Part shown: piece after piece, positions 1-4,742 of the stretch
Numbering within the stretch: position 1 is the stretch's first letter
How the letters are laid out: each line of letters starts with the position of its first letter
From: Thermoprotei archaeon
GTDB taxonomy: Archaea; Thermoproteota; Methanomethylicia; Nezhaarchaeales; WYZ-LMO8
NCBI GenBank assembly: GCA_003649565.1
Contig: QMSF01000067.1
Coordinates: 1 to 5,888, forward strand
DNA: 5,888 nucleotides
Reading direction: 5' to 3'
Made by a program: the position numbers and the translations under genes
The notes under the pieces: generated by a model
What the model saw: the letters and a program-made list of their open reading frames with translations, nothing else
Database searches by the model: none
What the model was told of the DNA's origin: nothing

Positions 1-962
1 AGCTCTACCTTGACTTCCTCATCTGGTATCGGCTCGCCACTAAGCGTGTAGAATTGGCACATCACTGGATCCCATATTATCAATCCCTTATTCTTGTCCA
101 TTGCGACATATCTGTCCTCTTTGCCGCCCTTAACGACGTCCTTCTCTGTTAACCACCAATCCTTATCGGTTCTGAGCAGCAATGGGCCGTTTGACCATTT
201 CTCGACGAATTCTCTGTCGAAGAGGTTATCTCTTATCATTATGTACATCCATGATAGGAAGACTCCAGCATCGGTTCCAGGTCTTAGTTGTAGCCAGTAG
301 TCAGCGTTTCTAGCTTCTTCCGTGAATCTTGGATCTAGGACTATGAGGTATAGCTCTTCGCCTCCTCTCTTTCTCTCCATTAATGCATGCCACTGGGCTG
401 GAAGTGACTCGGATGGGTGTCTGCTGTCAAGGACGATGCACCTAGCGTTCATGATGTCGGGTGTGTGGGTGTTGGCGCCGAACATGCAGTATTGCATTGC
501 GACGTCGCATGTTGAGCATATGGTACCTGGAGCAGTTACGTTGCCTGGATTGCCGATGGCGAATAGGAATCTAGACCTAGCCCAATATAGGTCTGTTCTG
601 TATGTACCCTCAACGACGGCTATGCATTCAGGTCCATACTTCTCGATCAGCTCCTTTAGCTTAGCAGCAATCTCGTCGAGGGCTTGCTCCCATGATATTC
701 TCTGCCATTGGCCGGATCCTCTCTCGCCAACTCTCTTTAATGGGTACTTTAGCTGCTCTGGGTGATAGATGAAGTCTATCATGTGGTTGATTCTTTCCTT
801 GCAAACGTAGCCCCTGCTTACAGGGTGCTCGGGGTTACCCTCGACCTTAATGAGTCTTCCAGTCTTCTTGTCGACATAAGCTAAGAGGCCGCATCGAACC
901 CAACAGCCTGGTTCACCGCTATGGCAACCACATTTTTTAATTATAACTTCTTCCTCTGCCAT
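1..962 (-). CDS. Molybdopterin (Mo/W-bisMGD) oxidoreductase, DMSO reductase superfamily, N-terminal 320 residues (3' end beyond window)
   Basis: The visible protein is the catalytic subunit of a molybdopterin enzyme, a class that carries out redox or hydration chemistry at a Mo or W bound by two pterin guanine dinucleotides. Residues 11-57 form the N-terminal [4Fe-4S] domain, with C20-x3-C24-x29-C54 and the usual GxLIKVEGNPEHPVSRGYVC block. The first ligand must be C13, H14 or C11. The segment G146-T-I-C149 followed by 13 residues to F161-G162 aligns with the GxIC...FG region of acetylene hydratase-like members, making C149 the likely metal ligand. Residues 209-232 (LDPR..EEARNADYWLQLRPGTDA) are a classic cofactor-binding stretch. 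No twin-arginine signal is present, so it is probably cytoplasmic. ATG at 962 is the only sensible start: the next upstream ATG is followed at once by a stop. The frame stays open to base 1. The family is certain; the substrate (formate, acetylene or hydroxylated aromatic type) cannot be told, and no electron-transfer partner lies in the window. Confidence 0.93.
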   Translation of the reverse strand, partial: MAEEEVIIKKCGCHSGEPGCWVRCGLLAYVDKKTGRLIKVEGNPEHPVSRGYVCKERINHMIDFIYHPEQLKYPLKRVGERGSGQWQRISWEQALDEIAAKLKELIEKYGPECIAVVEGTYRTDLYWARSRFLFAIGNPGNVTAPGTICSTCDVAMQYCMFGANTHTPDIMNARCIVLDSRHPSESLPAQWHALMERKRGGEELYLIVLDPRFTEEARNADYWLQLRPGTDAGVFLSWMYIMIRDNLFDREFVEKWSNGPLLLRTDKDWWLTEKDVVKGGKEDRYVAMDKNKGLIIWDPVMCQFYTLSGEPIPDEEVKVE

Positions 963-986
963 GGTTACATCCCATGCGGTTAATAG

Positions 987-1008
987 CTTATATGGGAGGC
1001 TTTAAAAG
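987..1008 (-). promoter_or_regulatory. Two candidate TATA elements upstream of the molybdopterin oxidoreductase gene
   Basis: Read on the minus strand, CTTTTAAA (1008-1001) and CATATAAG (994-987) are archaeal TATA-like boxes. The distal one would start a transcript near 979, with a leader of about 17 bases carrying a weak GGGATG Shine-Dalgarno-like stretch. The proximal one would give an almost leaderless message. The sequence does not decide between them. The core TTTAAA is symmetric, so the distal box could also work rightward. Confidence 0.5.
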
Positions 1009-1092
1009 AGTTACGAGCCAAGAGGATATTACCCAGACATGAAGTTTAGCACGATCTCGGTGAATTTAAGCTAATGGTACCTTCCTAACTAG

Positions 1093-1155
1093 CTTTTCAC
1101 AACAAGTCCTGTGAGAACCCTTTTACTCGACGTCACTGAGAATTAACGTGAAAAG
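1093..1155. repeat. Cluster of short inverted repeats, possible operator sites
   Basis: TTTTCACA (1094-1101) and TGTGAGAA (1110-1117) form a 24-base imperfect palindrome with an 8-base centre and one mismatch, which would be a G-U pair in RNA. CTTTTCAC (1093-1100) is also exactly complementary to GTGAAAAG (1148-1155), and CTGAGAA recurs at 1135-1141. The arrangement suits dimeric regulator half-sites or an alternative-pairing RNA. No factor is identified, and short repeats of this size can arise by chance. Confidence 0.35.
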
Positions 1156-1161
1156 GAGGAG

Positions 1162-1171
1162 GTTGTACAAC
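1162..1171. repeat. Perfect 10-base palindrome GTTGTACAAC
   Basis: The ten bases are identical on both strands. The palindrome directly abuts the GGAGGAGG run and lies about 100 bases upstream of the TATA-like box for the small gene. It could be a regulator dimer site. The function is unknown. Confidence 0.35.
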
Positions 1172-1268
1172 TGATCTTAAGAGTCAAGAAGTAAAAGTCA
1201 AGGTCTAAAATGAAGAATTTCAACAATGAACATTAGGTTGGTTAACTAATAGTAGAGAAGCATAAAAG

Positions 1269-1276
1269 TTTTTAAG
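1269..1276 (+). promoter_or_regulatory. Candidate TATA box for the small hypothetical gene
   Basis: TTTTTAAG, preceded by a purine-rich AAAG stretch, lies 29-36 bases ahead of the TTG start. Transcription would begin near 1298, giving a leader of about 7 bases to TTG 1305 or about 28 bases to ATG 1326. Confidence 0.5.
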
Positions 1277-1304
1277 CTATACACATGGTTTTAAGACTAG
1301 TCGA

Positions 1305-1595
1305 TTGGCGGGGGATGTCGTAAAAATGATATTCCTTCCAAGATCTCAACTTCCACCTAAACTCACAATCGTTGTTAAGAAAGTTGGAGATAAGGACTAT
1401 GAAGTGACAACAGAGCCAAAGCTCGATCCAACTATTTTCGGGACATTTCTCATAAGGTTTAAGCAATGCAGTAAAGGTCTTGCAGTTAAAATGGCTGGAG
1501 GCAAGATAATATTAAGTGGCGAAAATCCTGATTTCAACGCCATCATTGCATGCATGAATCAAGGCTCGCCAATACCTGTTGAATTAAAGATGTAA
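1305..1595 (+). CDS. Small hypothetical protein, 96 aa (or 89 aa from ATG 1326)
   Basis: I do not recognise this family. The protein is soluble, with no signal peptide or membrane segment. It is lysine-rich and looks like a small alpha/beta domain: a strand at residues 19-27, another at 30-37, a helix or strand around 44-53, and a beta hairpin at 59-71. It ends in a helix containing C83 and a proline-containing tail. C55 and C83 are its only cysteines. Two starts are possible. TTG 1305 lies just downstream of the predicted transcription start with no Shine-Dalgarno sequence; ATG 1326 is preceded by GGGGGAT (1310-1316) at 9 bases and may be the true start. In-frame stops upstream rule out anything longer. 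The stop is one base from the stop of the convergent radical SAM gene. Promoter position and codon use support a real gene, but no function can be given. Confidence 0.65.
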   Translation: MAGDVVKMIFLPRSQLPPKLTIVVKKVGDKDYEVTTEPKLDPTIFGTFLIRFKQCSKGLAVKMAGGKIILSGENPDFNAIIACMNQGSPIPVELKM

Positions 1596-1596
1596 G

Positions 1597-2961
1597 CTAC
1601 ACTTTACCTCTATACAATTTTTCGCCGTTAACCGCCGTAATATTGTATAGGCAGAATGGCACCAAAACGCCTCCTCTTCTTAATTCGTGAACGCAGCACT
1701 TCATAAGCCTCTTTATGTCTATGGTCCAGGCATCCTGAGCAAAATGGCACCCTACGCTGAAGAAGCCCTCAGGCTTCAAATATTCTAGGAGGAGCCTAAG
1801 TGAAGGGCCTATAGCTTGAGGTCTAAAGTTCTTTATGAAGCTTCCGGAAACGTTGAGCTCATCGGCTATTGCCTTCAATAATTCGTCAAACTCCACAAAT
1901 CGATTCTTTAGTGAGTACTTATCTATTAGCTGCTCCATGTCGGCCAATCTATTTATGACCTTGACCTCTCCCTCCCTTCTATAACATGCATAGACTAATG
2001 CTGAGCATCGCGGATCTGGGCATGGCACAGGCATGAAGTCAACGGCTTTTATTGCTCCTCCACTTTGCCTCTCAATTTGCAGTTGAATATCGCTTACCGT
2101 AGTTCTATCGAGGGGATCGAAGAGCGTAGGAGGGTACCTACCCAAGGCCGCGAAAGGTTGAAAGTTCACTCCAAGAGTCTTTCTCGAAATCGAGTACCTT
2201 ACTACATCCCATAGATAATGGTCATTAACGCCCTTTATCACAGTCATAGCTAGCGTAACGGTTAACCCTGCCTTCAAGCAATTCTCTAAAGCCTTTTCTT
2301 TAATTTTCGTCAGATCAGCCCCTCTAATCTTAAGATACACATTCGAGTCAAAACCGTCAAACTGAAGATATACACCGCCAAGACCTGCATCAGCCAATTC
2401 CTTAGCTAACTCAGGTCTTTTAGCCAATTCTATTCCATTGGTATCGATTTCTATAAGGCTAAACCCGAGATCCCTAGCCATTGCTATTATCTCAGGTAAA
2501 TCTCTTCGAACTGTTGGCTCACCTCCTGAAAATTGAATGGCTGTTGGTTTACCTTCACATCTCAAGAGCTCTTTGAGCATGTCTCTCAGCTCATCTAGTG
2601 TCGGCTCCCACGTAGGCTTGTTCTTAGAATCTGCTAGGCATACCGGACATAGTAGGTTGCAGGCATCCGTCACTTCGACTATCGCCAGGCATGTGTGTTG
2701 TTCATGTAGCGGGCACAGCCCACAATCATATGGACATCCCCTATCAATTCTCTCAACGTGGGGTTTAGCGGGCTCACCTTTCCTTGAGAATCTTAAAGCC
2801 CTCTTATAGAGGGAGAGATCACTCCATAAAAGAGCATTAAAGATTCCATGCTTTGCACAAAACTTCTCCATGTAAACTTTAGTTCCGTCAGTAATGATTT
2901 TAGCCGATACGAGCGACAAGCATTCCGGGCATAAACTCTTAGTTTCATCCAGTAGCTCCAT
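1597..2961 (-). CDS. Radical SAM enzyme of the tetraether lipid synthase (Tes)/MJ0619 family
   Basis: This family uses S-adenosylmethionine radicals on unactivated carbons. Its characterised member Tes joins two archaeol phytanyl chains to make tetraether (GDGT) membrane lipids; MJ0619 was earlier linked to pterin methylation. The 454-residue protein shows an N-terminal CxxC (C11, C14) with C35 and H38, suited to a rubredoxin-like metal site. The family block C76-P-Y-D-C80-G-L-C83...C91 follows, then the radical SAM motif C101-x3-C105-x2-C108, SGGEP at 145-149, and DTNG at 173-176. C314, C319 and C326 follow, and C405, C422/C423 and C437 near the end (CCVH...VPFCLYN) supply further cluster ligands. 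It is somewhat shorter than the roughly 500-residue members I know. ATG 2961 fits a leaderless start. Archaea often carry several paralogues with different lipid or cofactor products, so family membership is firm and the exact reaction is inference. Confidence 0.9.
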   Translation of the reverse strand: MELLDETKSLCPECLSLVSAKIITDGTKVYMEKFCAKHGIFNALLWSDLSLYKRALRFSRKGEPAKPHVERIDRGCPYDCGLCPLHEQHTCLAIVEVTDACNLLCPVCLADSKNKPTWEPTLDELRDMLKELLRCEGKPTAIQFSGGEPTVRRDLPEIIAMARDLGFSLIEIDTNGIELAKRPELAKELADAGLGGVYLQFDGFDSNVYLKIRGADLTKIKEKALENCLKAGLTVTLAMTVIKGVNDHYLWDVVRYSISRKTLGVNFQPFAALGRYPPTLFDPLDRTTVSDIQLQIERQSGGAIKAVDFMPVPCPDPRCSALVYACYRREGEVKVINRLADMEQLIDKYSLKNRFVEFDELLKAIADELNVSGSFIKNFRPQAIGPSLRLLLEYLKPEGFFSVGCHFAQDAWTIDIKRLMKCCVHELRRGGVLVPFCLYNITAVNGEKLYRGKV

Positions 2962-2982
2962 TGCGACCGATTTGCATTTACA

Positions 2983-2991
2983 CTTTAAAAG
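2983..2991 (-). promoter_or_regulatory. TATA box for the radical SAM gene
   Basis: CTTTTAAAG on the minus strand lies 22-30 bases before ATG 2961, the distance expected for a transcript starting at or next to the ATG. There is no convincing Shine-Dalgarno sequence, consistent with a leaderless message. It implies this gene can be transcribed independently of the ACT-V4R gene 56 bases upstream. Confidence 0.6.
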
Positions 2992-3017
2992 TTAAATTTT
3001 ACTGAAGTTCTCATAAC

Positions 3018-3812
3018 CTAATCAAAATGACATACGAAAACGCAAGATCCATCTCCCTTAGCTTCACATTTAATCTCCTCGACCTTTACTTCCTTACCTA
3101 GATAAACACTTAAAGCACCCGTCAAATACCCCCTCATGAATATACATCGACATTCCTTGGAGGAACCCTTTTGATATCTAATTTCGAGATTATCTTTAGC
3201 TTCTATCTCCACAATTTTTTCTGTCTCATCAAACCTCTTAAGCTCAAATCTGCCCCATCCAACGGAAAATAGCGTGTCTAAATGAACCTTGATCTTGTCG
3301 ATGACACCCAAATCTCCAAGCTCTTCATCAAACCACTTAGCCGTGCTACTTCCACCTTCTCTAGCTAGATACCATAAGAAAGCCTCACCAGCAGATCCAA
3401 AATAAGCTCTAATGCCATCAAGCATGCTCACGAAGCTCTTAAGCCTTATAATTATGACCTCCTCTTTATTTGATGTCGTTATAGGAAAGCCAAAGCTCTC
3501 ATAGATATATCCGTATCTATTTGGACTGAAGAACTTAACGTCCATGACTTCCGGCATCGACTTAAGCCTATCAACGATTTCCTCGATATTTGAGGTCATG
3601 TTTGTACAGTCAACGAGTATGAAGGCATTACCTTCATCACCTGACGTATAGGCGACTATGTTTTTAATTAAAATGCCGTATTCACCTAAGACTGATGTTA
3701 TTTTCCCCAGAACAGAAGGTTTCGCTATGCTTTTAACCCAAAACTCACCAAGAAAGCTTCCTCTAGAAAAGAGGACAACGGGTAAGTCTTTAATTGCCTT
3801 GCCTTCAAGCAT
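3018..3812 (-). CDS. ACT domain-V4R (4-vinyl reductase) domain protein, putative small-molecule sensor
   Basis: Residues about 20-95 have the beta-alpha-beta pattern of an ACT domain (VKSIAKPSVLGKITSVLGEYGI, with EGNAFILVD and a final EVMDVKFF strand), a fold that usually binds amino acids or other small ligands. Residues about 120-262 match a V4R domain, related to BchJ and to the sensory domain of XylR/DmpR-type regulators. The diagnostic C-terminal metal-type ligands are C221/C223, then C249, C257 and C261 in a ...KCEAKGDGSCVFVCH... ending. No helix-turn-helix, kinase or membrane segment is visible, so it would sense ligands and act through a partner, or bind and hand over a hydrophobic compound. 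ATG 3812 is backed by a well-spaced GGTG Shine-Dalgarno sequence. It lies 56 bases upstream of the Tes-family gene on the same strand, which suggests but does not prove a shared role. Domain calls are good; the biological function is unknown. Confidence 0.85.
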   Translation of the reverse strand: MLEGKAIKDLPVVLFSRGSFLGEFWVKSIAKPSVLGKITSVLGEYGILIKNIVAYTSGDEGNAFILVDCTNMTSNIEEIVDRLKSMPEVMDVKFFSPNRYGYIYESFGFPITTSNKEEVIIIRLKSFVSMLDGIRAYFGSAGEAFLWYLAREGGSSTAKWFDEELGDLGVIDKIKVHLDTLFSVGWGRFELKRFDETEKIVEIEAKDNLEIRYQKGSSKECRCIFMRGYLTGALSVYLGKEVKVEEIKCEAKGDGSCVFVCHFD

Positions 3813-3817
3813 TTTGA

Positions 3818-3823
3818 CACCAC
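3818..3823 (-). promoter_or_regulatory. Shine-Dalgarno sequence of the ACT-V4R gene
   Basis: GTGGTG ends five bases before ATG 3812 and matches the GGTG core of the archaeal anti-Shine-Dalgarno complement. It supports the chosen start and marks this as a leadered message. Confidence 0.6.
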
Positions 3824-3849
3824 TTAAATATTTATTATTTAATGAACTG

Positions 3850-3858
3850 AAATATATG
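3850..3858 (-). promoter_or_regulatory. Candidate TATA box of the ACT-V4R gene
   Basis: CATATATTT on the minus strand is centred about 42 bases from the ATG. It predicts a start near 3828 and a leader of about 16 bases that just contains the GTGGTG ribosome-binding site. The surrounding DNA is very AT-rich, so other boxes (such as TTAAATAA near 3836-3843) cannot be excluded. Confidence 0.45.
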
Positions 3859-3884
3859 TGCTATAATAGACTATCAACTAAATA

Positions 3885-3892
3885 CTTATAAT
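3885..3892 (+). promoter_or_regulatory. Candidate TATA box of the S16 protease gene
   Basis: CTTATAAT is a good archaeal TATA match. It would place the transcription start near 3914, giving a leader of about 37 bases that includes the GGAGG ribosome-binding site. Together with the opposite-facing box at 3850-3858 it makes 3813-3950 a divergent promoter region. Confidence 0.5.
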
Positions 3893-3932
3893 ACTTTTCC
3901 ACTTTTTTACTGGCGTTTAAGTGTAAACTCGT

Positions 3933-3937
3933 GGAGG
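3933..3937 (+). promoter_or_regulatory. Shine-Dalgarno sequence GGAGG ahead of a TTG start
   Basis: GGAGG is the only strong ribosome-binding motif near the protease start. Its spacing to TTG 3951 is 13 bases, longer than usual. An in-frame stop at 3924-3926 rules out an earlier start, and the next internal ATG (residue 39) would delete the membrane anchor, so TTG 3951 is preferred. Confidence 0.55.
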
Positions 3938-3950
3938 CCGAGCTAAAGCC

Positions 3951-4715
3951 TTGAGGCTTAACCAAAAGGCCTCTGCAAAAACCTATGTTCTGCTAGGCCT
4001 CTTAATTGCTAGCCTCGCTGTGAACGTCGTACTGCTCTACTCTCTTAGTAGCTTCACGCGGAGAATGGAAGTCAGCAGCTTGACACTGCATTACAACGCC
4101 TCATCATCGATTTACATAGTTGGAGTGATGGGCGGAAGCCATGTTAAAGGTGTTGCAATGCTTCTCGAAGGGATGCTCGTAGAGGGTAATGGCCAAGTTT
4201 ATGTCTCAACTACACCTAAAATAGGCATAGAACTTCAAGAAGCAGCTGAAAAAGCGTTTAAAGCAGCTCAGAGATTTACGGGGATTGACGCTTCAAATCT
4301 AGATCTAATGCTTAGAGTTGTTAGCAATGAGAGCGTCTACGTCGTTGATGGACCATCTGCAGGGGCAGCTGTAGCAGTTTTAGCGTCATCGATGCTCCTC
4401 AATGTACCGATAAGGAAAGACGTTGTAATAACGGGAACTATAGATGAATATGGTAGAATAGGGCCTGTAGGGGGCATATTATACAAGGCTGAGGCAGCAG
4501 CAAAAATTGGAGCTAAAGTCTTCTTGGTACCAAAAGGTCAAAGCGTAGATAGGGTCTACGTGAGAGTTGAGAGGGAAATAGCTCCTGGCGTGGTTATAAT
4601 TTACTATAAGCCGAAGCTCATAAACGTTGAAGAGTACTTGCGCTCTAAGGGATACAATATGCGTGTAATTGAAGTATCAACATTAAGTGAGGCTTTTAAG
4701 TACTTCAGAGCATAA
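3951..4715 (+). CDS. Membrane-anchored S16 (Lon-like) serine protease lacking an ATPase domain
   Basis: This appears to be an ATP-independent Ser-Lys peptidase held at the outer face of the membrane. Residues 1-11 are positively charged and 12-34 are one hydrophobic helix, giving an N-in signal anchor with the protease domain outside. The catalytic serine S136 sits in VDGPSAGAA, matching the Lon DGPSAG motif. K179 in GGILYKAEAA is the partner lysine, and the 43-residue distance equals that between S679 and K722 of E. coli Lon. TGTIDEYGRIGPVGG (161-175) is the conserved Lon strand-loop. There are no Walker motifs and no substrate-binding Lon N-domain. It resembles the archaeal secreted S16 proteases of the COG1750 type but at 254 residues is a compact version. 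The start is TTG, the only in-frame choice that keeps the anchor. It stands alone between a divergent and a convergent gene, so no partner can be named. Confidence 0.9.
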   Translation: MRLNQKASAKTYVLLGLLIASLAVNVVLLYSLSSFTRRMEVSSLTLHYNASSSIYIVGVMGGSHVKGVAMLLEGMLVEGNGQVYVSTTPKIGIELQEAAEKAFKAAQRFTGIDASNLDLMLRVVSNESVYVVDGPSAGAAVAVLASSMLLNVPIRKDVVITGTIDEYGRIGPVGGILYKAEAAAKIGAKVFLVPKGQSVDRVYVRVEREIAPGVVIIYYKPKLINVEEYLRSKGYNMRVIEVSTLSEAFKYFRA

Positions 4716-4725
4716 TCCATTCTCC

Positions 4726-4738
4726 TATTTTATTTTTA
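4726..4738 (+). terminator. T-rich archaeal-type terminator of the protease gene
   Basis: TATTTTATTTTTA begins 11 bases after the TAA stop and fills most of the 27-base space before the convergent gene. Intrinsic termination at T-tracts without a hairpin is typical of archaea. No matching T-tract exists on the minus strand here. Confidence 0.6.
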
Positions 4739-4742
4739 TGAC

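Larger units (their letters stand above)
963..1304. other. Non-coding region between divergent genes, with regulatory-looking motifs
   Basis: No credible gene is visible in these 342 bases on either strand, and I found no tRNA or clear C/D-box signature. The ends carry TATA-like elements for the genes leading away on each side. The middle holds inverted and repeated TGTGAGAA/GTGAAAAG-type octamers (1093-1155), a perfect palindrome GTTGTACAAC (1162-1171), and a strong Shine-Dalgarno-like GGAGGAGG (1155-1162) that precedes no open frame longer than a few codons. An 11-codon frame starts at ATG 1039 with GAGGAT 11 bases before it. It is probably chance, though a leader peptide cannot be excluded. 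The gap is long compared with the 1-138 base spacers elsewhere in the window. Confidence 0.7.

Noticed and set aside
94..300. 68-codon plus-strand open frame
   Set aside because: Antisense shadow of the same molybdopterin gene, with low-complexity Ser/Leu-rich content.
322..765. 147-codon plus-strand open frame
   Set aside because: It lies entirely opposite the molybdopterin oxidoreductase, whose minus-strand translation has clear family motifs across the same bases; the plus-strand product looks like no protein family.
1039..1074. 11-codon frame (MKFSTISVNLS) as a leader peptide
   Set aside because: It has a GAGGAT motif at 11 bases, but the length is within chance expectation and nothing downstream suggests attenuation.
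963..1304. tRNA, C/D-box RNA or CRISPR repeat in the long gap
   Set aside because: No cloverleaf, no paired C and D boxes and no regularly spaced repeats were found on either strand by eye.
1272..1466. 64-codon minus-strand open frame
   Set aside because: It overlaps the small plus-strand gene and its promoter, and has Trp/Cys-rich composition typical of a shadow frame.
2537..2809. 90-codon plus-strand open frame
   Set aside because: It runs opposite the conserved cysteine-motif part of the radical SAM gene.
3658..3891. 77-codon plus-strand open frame
   Set aside because: It lies antisense to the ACT domain coding sequence and runs into the AT-rich promoter region; no family features.
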